From contig NC_083592.1 in assembly GCF_027579695.1 (NCBI RefSeq), positions 36,090,714 to 36,154,713 on the forward strand: a stretch of 64,000 bases of DNA, given 5' to 3'. Under the pieces are notes generated by a model. The model ran no database searches and was not told the origin of the DNA. It was given only the letters and a program-made list of their open reading frames with translations. Both the position numbers and the translations under genes were made by a program. This DNA is from Neoarius graeffei. Lineage: Eukaryota; Chordata; Actinopteri; Siluriformes; Ariidae. Below are positions 11,001 to 23,100 of this stretch, piece after piece (position 1 is the first letter of the stretch; each line of letters opens with the position of its first letter).

Positions 11001-14000
11001 GAAAAGCACCCACTGTAATTTTTCTAACTTTTTTTTTATACTAGACTGTCACTTCAGCCTCATTAGGGTTTCTATAACCTTGTATGGACTTCCTGTGGTT
11101 TGGGTGCGAAAACCCAGTTTGTCACAGTGTGTGCGGGAGAGGCGGATGTAAGTGCAGATATGTTAAATAATACGCAGTGCGACATGAGCATAAAGTGCAT
11201 GAAACGCACGCAACAGGCAAACAGTCTGAAACAGAAGGCAAAGTTGTAATCGAGGAAACAGGCAGGAGGTCAATCGAGGCGCGGACAGAATATCAGAGGC
11301 AAAACTATACAAGATCAAGGGATGAGAAACAGGAGTTGAAAAACCAGGAGGTCAACAAGAACAGGGACAGGAAACAAGGCTCTGTAAGGCACACTAGACA
11401 CGGCGTAATACTTTGCATCGTCCTTGCATGAGTGCAGTCCTTAAATAGCCCAAACATAGTTCATTGATTAAAGACAGGCGTTCTTTGTTAACGGCGAGTG
11501 TGCCGGAGATCATTAGGCACGCATGCAGCCCGAGGTGCGCCTTCAGGTGTGCAGGCCAAGGTGCGCAGGACTGACACAGTTCTGCGCAAGCGCAACACGA
11601 TCGCACTAGAAAGCATGTTCAAGCTGCCAGTGTAACTGCAGTCTTTTTAGTTACGAATTATGAGTATTTCCTCTTGTGTTAATAATTCGTCATGTCAAAA
11701 CAAGCAAAACTTTCCTCCTTCTTTCGGCATGAAGAGAGGTAAGCAATTTATTATATATTTTTTTCCATCAAAGTTGCATTTTGTGGCTTCGAAGCTAAGT
11801 TTTAGTGCCGTTTCTAGAACACAACATCAAGAAAACGTGGAAGAAACAGCAATAATGGACGAGCCGGTTTCTAAGCTACCTAAATCTAGCAATGGTAATT
11901 ATTTTTTGTTACATAATGTATTCAGGGTGCCAGTCAGTGTGTGACACCCCCTTTGAAAAATCCTAGCTACGCCCCTGTGGCCAAAATATGCTGCACACCT
12001 AGTTCAGAAGTTCAAAAAAATTATGGGTGGTTAAACAAAATGATGACTATTGTCATCACAGCATTCTTTGCAAAAAAATAATAAAGGCTCTTTTTGTGGA
12101 GTTACGCATTCAGTGCAGCATTTTGGAGCAACCACTCCTAGTGTTCATCGCTGCTGTTTAGATGGTGATAGTAAACTCCCTTTAGGCCAAGTTAAACCAC
12201 CTGATGACATGTTTGCTAATGGCATCAGTGGTAGCTTGGAAATAAGCTGGAAACTTGCCAACAGCCCCTGTAGACCGAGAATATTTGTACACACAGGTAG
12301 GCAGTACCTCTGGATAGATAACTCACATCTGGTTAACTGCAGAAGTAGCTTGATTATTTTAAGCAGGTTGTTTTAAGTATGAACATAAGAGACTAGCAAA
12401 AACACTGCCGATAATAGTGAAGAAAAGCTTTCATTTATTAGTTTTTAATTTGGCATGATATTTTATAAACATGGGCATATGCATTAGGAGTCTGCTGACT
12501 GACAAAGTATTCAGTGTCATTAACAGTCTGAAATACATATATATTATTTACCAGCTGGGAGGTCCGTATCGTGAAATACCGTGACCGAGGTCTTGAAAAT
12601 ACTGACCGAGGCCTCTGGGCCGAGGTCAGTCTTCAAGGCCGAGGTCACGGTATTTCACCATACGGACCGACCTTAAGCTGGTAAATAATATATTTATTTT
12701 TTCTTTACCAAATTCTAACAGAAAATGAGAGCACCCGAAAGGGAAACCATATTTAGAACAAACCTGCTACTATACAAGCTCGTCAAAATCTGTTTGAGAA
12801 GTTACGTCAGCTCGGAATTTTCCAAAAATAAAACTCACTTTCACTGTGAACACTGTCGTTATCGCTATCCATGCTGTAAAATTAATGCTATTATATGGAG
12901 AAATGTGAAAATAAATGTTGACACAAAATTGCCACTATGTTTGTTGTTGTTGTAACGAGCGAGTCGCCAAAGGTCCGTAACCGGGGTCCATATTGTAGGA
13001 TTCCAGACCGCTCGTGAGCCAATCAGAGTGCACGATTTGATGGTAACCAGAAAAATAAATAAGGGTTATTTTCTGCTTGAAATACACAGTATCTACTAGT
13101 TTAGGATTCCCTAACATCAGATAATATGCTGTGAGATGAGATGTTGTTCCTAAAATAAGGCAGAATTTCATTCTGTAATATGAATTTGTGAAAAAATCCT
13201 ATCTTCTACTTGCACTACATAAGTGTTAATAACATGTAATGTCTTATACTGTACATTTATAAAATCATCATTGTAAATCTATAAGTACTTTGATGGGGTC
13301 TTACCTAAGTGGAAACCTGTCTTCTCTGTATGAACATCCATGGCTACGCTCCCAGATGTGAAGAATTTCATCTTCTTTTCTTTATACCCATGTTGAGACA
13401 TCTACATAAAATGTTAAATAAGCTTCACAATCAACATGCACACACATGCACACTCCGTTTCTGCTGTTGTGTAGCTCTTAATCAGATTCCTACCATCAAG
13501 TCTGGTGTAGACATGTCTCCTTGAGGAACATAGTAGAAATGTACTTTGGCTTTTTTTGGCACTGACATTGACCTGCACAATTTGGCTTCTAAAGAGTAAA
13601 CCACCTTTCCATGGGTGCCTTTGAAGGATGCAGGCATGTCTCTGTAAAAATGCCACACAAGCAGAACTGCACTGTTAAAAAAAAGTCAGTAAAATCAACA
13701 GTAAAATTCTGTGAAACCATGACATAAAAATTCTGTACAGCAAAATACAGTGATATTGTGTTTATTTACCAGTATGATGATGTATAATGTCGAACCAAAA
13801 ATTATTGTAAATTTTAAAATAAAAAATTTCAAAAATATTGTATTTTGTTGTGGAAAACACACATTTTTGTATTTTGTACAGAGAAAAGTTGTATCCTTCA
13901 CAACAACATAAATTTTTATTTTTTACATTTTAGCAGAGGGGTGGCACGGTGGTGTAGTGGTTAGCACTGTTGCCTCACAGCAAGAAGGTCCGGGTTTGAG

Positions 14001-17000
14001 CCCCGTGGCCGGCGAGGGCCTTTCTGTGCGGAGTTTGCATGGTGTCCGCGTGGGTTTCCTCCGGGTGCTCCGGTTTCCCCCACAGTCCAAAGACATGCAG
14101 GTTAGGTTAACTGGTGACTCTAAATTGACCGTAGGTGTGAATGTGAGTGTGAATGGTTGTCTGTGTCTATGTGTCAGCCCTGTGATGACCTGGCGACTTG
14201 TCTAGGGTGTACCCCGCCTTTCGCCCGTAGTCAGCTGGGATAGGCTCCAGCTTGCCTGCGACCCTGTAGAACAGGATAAAGTGGCTAGAGATAATGATAT
14301 GAGACATTTTAGCAGTGGGCACTGTGGTGTAGTGGTTAGCGCTGGCGCCTCACAGCAAGAAGGTCTGGGTATGAGCCCCGTGGCCGACGAGGGCCTTTCT
14401 GTGCAGAGTTTGCATGTTCTCCCCGTGCCCATGTGGGTTTCCTCTGGGTGCTCCGGTTTCCCCCACAGTCCAAAGACATGCAGGTTAGATTAACTGGTGA
14501 CTCTAAATTGACCGTAGGTGTGAATGTAAGTGTGAATGATTGTCTATGTGTCAGCCCTGTGATGACCTGGCGACTTGTCCAGGGTGTACCCCGCCTTTCG
14601 CCCGTAGTCAGCTGGGATAGGCTCCAGCTTGCCTGCGACCCTGTACAGGATAAAGCGGCTACAGATAATGAGATGAGATGAGAGACATTTTAGCAGTGTA
14701 AAAATAACATTTAATGTGAATAGCTAGCTACATTTAACAAACATATATTTTGAATTTTTATTTTTAAGAATTCGACTGGGGGCATTGTGGCTCAATTGGA
14801 TAAGGCGCCATGCCATAAATCCAGGCACCCAGGTTCGATTCCAACCTGAGGTCATTTCCCAATCCCTCCCCATCTCTCTCTCCTGCTCATTTCCTGTCTC
14901 TACACTGTCCTATCCAATAAAGGTGGAAAAAGCCCCAAAAAATTTTTACAAAATTATGGGACAATCTGTTTATTTTACAATTTAACAGTTGCAATTACTG
15001 TTTGGTCAGTAAAACTGTTTACATGTTCACTGTATTTTATATTGAATTATTCTGGCAACCACAGCTGCCAGGTTTTGTTTTTTTTTTTGTAAAAACAACA
15101 GATTTTTTTTTACAATGAAAAAAAAGTCTATGTGAATGACTATAAAATATATGAAAATGTATGAGACTAATACTCACTGGTGTGGAATCTGAAAGGTGAA
15201 AGGGTAAACATGGATTCCAGGTTGAATAATTCTTGAGTCTGATAAAGAAAAGAGATATGTTATTACAACTTCATTATAATGTTGCATGCTAAATTGACTG
15301 TAATAACAACAACTGCTACTACTAATTGAAGACTTTCATCGCAAAATGCAATATATCCAGTTTTGCTAATTTGAGAAAAAGACATTTTTATTGTGCATTA
15401 TTGAAAAATGAAATATCATGTTATTTGAAAAGTTTATTATAAACTACTCTAAATCATATGACATGTTCTGATAAAATCCCTAATTCATGCAAAATGAAAA
15501 AAATTATTTTTTTTCACAAAATGCTATCTATCCAAGTTAATTAATAATAATAAAAGTCTGTAAGTTTTGCATGCAGTAAACTGTCACAATATAGTATCTC
15601 ACCGGGCTGCGACAGCCCGCGACTAGTTGGAGACACAGCAATTACGATAAAATATGCGAATTAGCGACAATTTTCACTTGGAATCACACTGAATTGATAT
15701 TTGCATATTTTACCGCAATTGTTGTGTCTCCAACTAGTCACAGGCTGTCGCAGCCCGGCTTTCCCTCGGCAGGCAGGGAAGTAGAGGAAGCCTCACGGAA
15801 ACTGACTCGAAAAGGGTTCGCGACGGCTTTGCGACACCAGCGACGCATTTGCGGCTATTTTGAGAGAAATTTTGTCACATGAATTTTTTGAACATGTTCA
15901 AAATTTCACCGACGAAGGAGCGACACTTTGCGACTCATGTGAGGAAATTGAGAATCCTGCGAATGTTTCAAGACACTTTTGAAACTCTTTCGCGAATGAC
16001 GTTCGCAATTTGTCGCAAGCTGTCGCAGGCCAGTGAGATACTGGCTTTAATTTAAAAAAGTCCTCCCAAGCATAATAAATGTGAAACTTTACACTTAATT
16101 GTAGGATTTACCCTTTGTGACAAGAATGCTCTGAAGAGTTATGTGGTAAAAGCACTACGATGGTTTCACCCCTATGCTCAAATTTTTTAAAGCTAACAAC
16201 AGGACTAAAATACAAATATGTGCACAAATCAGTTTACAAGAAAACCCTGCATGCCTCATCTAAAACAATAGTTTGTTCTTTTAATCTTTTGTCCCATTTT
16301 ATGTCCTGACCTGCTTCTCTCCAGAATTAAAAGCTTAATCATCATTGGAAAGTTTGTCCGCATGACAAAGAGAGCGATTGTCCCATGCATTGTGAGTACA
16401 CCCAATTTGTGGCACCTTTCTACCAGCAGAATACCTTATTTGCTTCTTTATTCCATGTTGGGGCGGCACGGTGGTGTAGTGGTTAGTGCTGTCGCCTCAC
16501 AGCAAGAAGGTCCTGGGTTCGAGCCCCGGGGCCGGCGAGGGCCTTTCTGTGCGGAGTTTGCATGTTCTCCCCGTGTCCGCGTGGGTTTCCTCCGGGTGCT
16601 CCGGTTTCCCCCACAGTCCAAAGACATGCAGGTTAGGTTAACTGGTGACTCTAAATTGACCGTAGGTGTGAATGTGAGTGTGAATGGTTGTCTGTGTCTA
16701 TGTGTCAGCCCTGTGATGACCTGGTGACTTGTCCAGGGTGTACCCCGCCTTTCGCCCATAGTCAGCTGGGATAGGCTCCAGCTTGCCTGCGACCCTGTAG
16801 AAGGATAAAGCGGCTAGAGATAATGAGATTCCATGTTGGACAAATCGAGAGCGCTGATTGGCTGAGCGGATATAGCGCGATTCAGAAGAAAATTAGAGTG
16901 GCAGATATTGCAGTTTGATTTTTAAAAAAATGGAACTTCATGCAGTAAAAGCAATGGGATGTGTCGCATTTTGACAAAAAAAAAAACATTTGAGATGTGA

Positions 17001-17087
17001 ATAGAACTTACTATTGACAATCTCCTATGTATATTGTTCCAAAATTTCGAATATGGCGCTTATTGCATTTTGTGATGAAAGTCTTTA

Positions 17088-17128
<41 letters not shown>

Positions 17129-20100
17129 GGAATAGTAGGAGGAGAGAAAGTACTAGGAGTAATAATGTAATATAAAGGCACTATAAAACCAAACATTTCA
17201 AACACTGTTTAAACTTACAACATTGCCCAAACTCGTTTGTTAACAGTGAATATCCATCGTCACCTGCAAATAAAAATAGTTCATTTGAGTATCAAAGATA
17301 ATATCCTCTTTTCCAGATATTGGAGCTTATCCAAACTTTCTGTATACGTCTTTATGCCACACAGCTCACTGATTAAGATGATTCCAGTGCAATACACCAA
17401 TATGTCATTTGGCGCCAATGTTTTCGAGTCCGTCATCATTTAATACAGTAATAGACATTTTTTAGCCAGTAGACTTTCCCCTTTTTTAGGAGTTTGTTAA
17501 AAAAAAGTTCAGAAACAAGTCTAGCAGTATCTCAAATAGTGCCCTATAATAATGCAGGCCCCTCCCCCTACTTTTGTGATATAACCAGCACCTTATAAAT
17601 ACATAAACCGAGACACACCAGGTTAGCCACTGTTACTAATTTGTCAATAATCATGACCAATACAATCAATGGAATATATTGTACACCATTCACTGTGTGT
17701 GTGTCTTGGTAGGAACCATGTATACCAACAAATATAGGAATATCTGTCAGTTTTGACCTTGACCTAAAGAAACATAGTCTATACACTATGAACGATGCAA
17801 CATCTAGAAAAACCAGAAGCATTTTAGAAACAAGTGCTGTGGACTGATGAAACTCTTTGGCCACAACTGCCAAAGATAAGTTTGGAGCAAAAAAAGAAGA
17901 GAATGTGATGAAAGTATTCAGTATGGGTCTTTGGGTCTATTATGCTTTGGGGTTGTGTGACAGCCAGTAGCACAGAAAAGATTTCATAGATAGATGGAAG
18001 ACTGTATTCCAGTAAATATCAGCAAATTCTGGAAGAAAATGTGACACAGTCAGTCAATAAACTGAAGTTGAAATGATCCAAAACGTGTCTCCAAACCTAC
18101 CTCAAGAAAAGCAAGCGGAAGCTTTTGGAATGGCCATCACAGTCCCTGACTTCACTGAAAATCGGTGGGTAAAACATGAGTTTTTAAACATGCTATGAAT
18201 AAAAAAAAAACTTCTTAAACATGCTGTGCGTGAAAGATGACCCAAGAATATCCCAGAACATGAAATGGAACAGTGGTTGAAAATTCATTAAACTCATTAA
18301 AGAATAAAAAAACTCCTAGTGGACTACAGAAGGTATTGCAAGCTGTGATATCTGCCAAAAGGGGTGTTATAAGTACTAACTTATACCGGTAACAGACTAC
18401 ACAGATTCAGCCCAATTTTGACACAATTTTATCAATGGCTGAGAAATTTACAGTAGCAGGCCCGAATATGAGCATTGAGAACAATGAATAGGCCTTTTAG
18501 TGTGACATAATCAAAGAACAGCGATGTGGCGTCTGGGACATCCCACAACACCCTGATGAAAAATCTAGCATGTCAGTTTTTTTTGTATTTTCTCGCCTAG
18601 TTTGAAAAATCTTATGACGTGTTCCTTGATAGCCATGAATATCTTGACCTCCCTGATGACATGCAAGGAAGGACGTGAATGATGATTGGTTGGGGTCAAA
18701 CTTGTCATGTTGCCAGTCTCCTGACCAAATCATGGCAAGTATTTATGGCACTATGATTGCCTAATATGCCATGTTGACCATTGTGAAAGACAAAAATATC
18801 ATGTAGTCTGATCCCACCATAAGTAAAGTGGTCCCTGGGCACTATAGTATAGCCAGGTCAATTAAAATGGTATTGTTACAGGACTAGAGAAAATGGACCC
18901 CTTAACTGTAAGGGTATTTGACACCACAAAAGTCATGCACAGATTACTTGATATGTGCACCACAAGTGGTAGAAGCTGTGGCACAGCTGATGTAATTTAT
19001 AAAAAAAAAAAATCAACGACGTCCTGAAAGAGCATCAGATACCATGGGGAAATTATGTCGGCCTGTCAGTGGACAATGCCCCGGTTAATGTTGGTGCCAA
19101 AAATTCAGTTGGAGGAAAAATGCTTCTGGAAAATCCGAGCATTTACATCCATGGATGCCCCTGCCACATAATACACAACACTGCCAAACACGCAGGGCAG
19201 AGGTTTTTGGAAGTAAGTTCCAACATGTTTGCTTTTGCATTAAATATCTGTTAAGCTAAATAAATAATTTGCTGTATAATCATGACAATACATCTATGCA
19301 CTCATGTCATGTTCTGGAGATCTCTGGATTTGACACTGAGGACCTTATAGTGGATATTGGATACTGGTTTAAGGGCAGCACAAACCGTAAAGGTTACTTG
19401 AAAGGTTTGTAATTCAATTAGCTCCAGTCTTATACACCAAAAGTGAGGAAAAATAACTTTATTTTTCTTACATATTTTACCAGAATTTTGTGAACTCCAT
19501 GGCAGTGAGTACATGGAAATGCTGCCTCACATTTCTGTGAGGTGGCTGAGTTTGGAGATGTGCATCACCTGCATTCTGCAGCGGTATAGCCCACTCACCA
19601 GCTACTTCAAATCTGTGAGTAAGTCACACATCATATTGACACTAGTACAGGATGGTTATATGAGACACCCAGTACTAACAGTCTATTTGCAGATGAGAAA
19701 CAACCAAGATTCAGAAGGCTGGCGGAGGCATTTTCCAATCCCTGGACGGAAGTCTACCTCCTGTTCCTTCAGGCCACATTGTCAGTATTCTCTACACTGA
19801 ACCTCCTTCTCCAGAGAGAAGAGGCATCCATATTCCAGCTGTATGAAGAGGTAAATGGGAGGGTTAGGCTATTTTGATGTCTCCTTTCTCAAGTGCAACA
19901 CCCCTATGAAATTTAGGTTGTGACTTTGTCAAAAAAGACTATCTAAAGTTAGCAAAACTGACATATTTGTTGATTCAGTACAGTAGCTACTCCCTTGATA
20001 AATTACTTGCACAGAGTGAAAAAATAACTTAATTATCTCATCTCATTATCTCTAGCCGCTTTATCCTGTTCTACAGGGTCACAGGCAAGCTGGAGCCTAT

Positions 20101-23100
20101 CCCAGCTGACTACGGGCAAAAGGCGGGGTACACCCTGGACAAGTCGCCAGGTCATCACAGGGCTGACACATAGACACAGACAACCATTCACACTCACACC
20201 TACGGTCAATTTAGAGTCACCAGTTAACCTAACCTATATGTCTTTGGGGGAAACCGGAGCACCCGGAGGAAACCCACACGGACAGAACATGCAAACTCCA
20301 CACAGAAAGGCCCTCGTCAGCCACGGGGCTCGAACCCGGACCCTCTTGCTGTGAGGCAACAGCGCTAACCACTACACCACCGTGTCGCCCCTAACTTAAT
20401 TATCTAAACTTAAATCTACTCATAGACATTGAACTGAGTAGCAATTGCATTGATAATGCATTGGAATCTTTTATGACATTAAATTTTGCAGATGAAGAAA
20501 TTCATCAAGAAACTCTGTTCGAGGTTCATGACACCAGCAGCGCTACGAGAGGGAGAAGTCCATGATATCCCCTACAAGGACCCACAGCACCAACTGCCAG
20601 GTAATGTTTTGAAGTCACATATGGAGATAAACTTGTAATCTATGCTTATTGACAACAAATACATCTTTTCTATGGATTTATTTAAAAGTATCAATTAAAC
20701 CCAGGGATATCTTATAAGATGCCTGTGTATTTGACTTGCTTTCTATATGTCTTCTGTCTCTCTGATAGGAGAAAAACCTCAGTGTGGGATTCACCACCAG
20801 AGCCACGCTCAACAGACTTCTTGAGGCTGGAGACGTCACATCCCAGGAGGCCAAAGAATTCCAGCAGGCAGCACTAGCATTCCTAGTCAGAGCTGTGGAG
20901 TATGCCATGGCTAAACTACCACTGACAGATCCTCTCCTGAAACACGCAAGATTTGTTGATGTGCAGCTGAGAGCAGAGTGTAGGGTTGAAGATGCCTTGT
21001 ACTTTGTGGACAGGCAAGGGTTTTCGCATACTATTTTTAAGTTTAATGGTCATGATCACAAAACAAATCTGTCTCTCACTGTATTCTAGCAGTCTTGTAG
21101 ACACAGATTTCAGGGACTCCTTACTTATCATGACCCCAAAGAGCAGGACCAAATAAGTGAGGAGTTCATGGACTACCAGCTTATGGACATTGCCATGCCT
21201 GAGGACCCAACATCATTTGATGTTGAGGAGTTTTGGGGGAAAATGTCCTCAACAAAGAACAAGGTAAGAAATATTTTGCACACAACATGACTTGCTCATT
21301 ATTAATTATGATAAAAGGAAAACATTTGGGTAATAGAGGCCCTTGGTTCCTTTTTTCAAAGGTGACTGGCTTGAACCAATTTGGAAGGCTGTCAAAGATT
21401 GCGACCTTGGTTTTAGTTCTGCCGCATTCAAATGCCAATGCTGAGAGGGTGTTTTCAATGGTCGGGCTAAATAAAACAGCGACACACAACAGCTTGGCTT
21501 TAGACGGGACATTGTCCTCCATTATGACCCTCAAAATGGCTGGGCTAGAGCCAAACTGTTTTAAATGGGAGCCTACACCAAAAATGATAAAAGAGTCCGA
21601 AAAGGCAACCAACACGTACAATAAAAAACACCAGTCATAATCTCTCTATCTATTCTCTCTTTCACTCACACACACACACACACACACACACACCAGTGTT
21701 ATATACCTACATCAAAAGTGAGGGGAAAATAGAGTTAACTATTATTTTTGTTGTGAAGACGCGAAAGAAAATTTGAATAAATACTTTGTATTTGGTTAAA
21801 TTGTGCCATGTGTCAAGTCTTTTGTTCCACAAGTTTGATCAATTAATAATAACAACAACAAAACTAATAATGTTATTAATGAAACACCCCCATTCCCATG
21901 GACCGTCCAACCCACACCCCCTCTGACCCCCTTATGGGGGCCGGGCCAGGCCGGGGGCGGGATGTCACTCTTGCCTGTCTTCAAAACTTGAGAGCCCTGC
22001 TTTTGCCACTCACAGATATGTAATATTGGATCATTTTCCTCAATAAATAAATGACCAAGTATAATATTTTTGTCTCATTTGTGTAGGTACAGCCAGTCAC
22101 AGTCTCTTTTAACTACAAATCCCATCAGCCAACTTCCGCGTTGACCTACGTCACGCCTGGGCGGGATCACCTACGTTACTTCCTCCCGGAAGCTATAAGT
22201 GACTCAAGCACCCTTCCGTCTGTCTCTTTGGCTCTGAAACCATGCGGTAACAGACACAAAAAGAGGCACTCTCTCACTGGACCATCCGAAATCACAACTT
22301 CTGCCTGGCAAGAAAGAAGATTTCAGTGCGTTTTCCATTTACCATTGGCCACGGTAAAACTACTTAAATCGCGCTATTTCACTCAGATTGAGTACAACCA
22401 GTTTTGATTTGTTCATTATAAGTAACGTTACGACTGCCGCCCAAAGCAGTTTAATTAAAAGTTAGAAGCGACCGGATTCCTTATGACAAAGCGCTGTGAA
22501 CATTGTTTGATCAGAGACTTTTCTTTACGAACGACAAAGCGTCGGACCAAGAATTCTCTGCTCTTCCACGGAATCGACTCACGTGCTCCTGTGGACTCCA
22601 AAAGTCTCGGAACATCTCTATAATCTTGCATAGGAGCAAGTTACTAAGTAAGACTGGCATTTTGGGGCAAACTAGTCTTAGGAATTAGCTTTATGAAGTA
22701 GTGTGAATTTAAACTCAGGAACTCTTTAAATTGTGCATACTTAATTTTGTGTTCTACATTGTTCTATGTTCTCTCAGTTGTTTAAAAGATAAGCGTTGCA
22801 TGCTCTTTTTCTCTATTCCTTCCTAACACCTTTAATTTCATTATTACACATATTTTGACCTCATCAAGGTTTCAGTGGATTTACGTAGGAATGTTATAAG
22901 CTAGTGAAGCGCTGTCGCCTCACAGCAAGAAGGTCCTGGGTTCGAGCCCCATGGCCGGCGAGGGCCTTTCTGTGCGGAGTTTGCATGTTCTCCCCGTGTC
23001 CGACTGGGTTTCCTACGGGTGCTCCAGTTTCCCCCACAGTCCAAAGACATGCAGGTTAGGTTAACTGGTGACTCTAAATTGACCGTAGGTGTGAATGTGA

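Larger units (their letters stand above)
13670..15116. mobile_element. MITE (CACTGTAAAAAA ends) filling intron 2
   Basis: Starts CACTGTTAAAAAAAAGTCAGTAAAATCAACAG and ends CAACAGATTTTTTTTTACAATG. A second copy with the same ends is at 40951-41814. Almost the whole of arrestin intron 2 (13642-15177) is this element plus three SINEs nested in it. Confidence 0.7.

Noticed and set aside
13414-13656. 80-codon minus-strand frame as a gene
   Set aside because: It overlaps arrestin exon 3 in the wrong register; the spliced frame shows the arrestin motifs.
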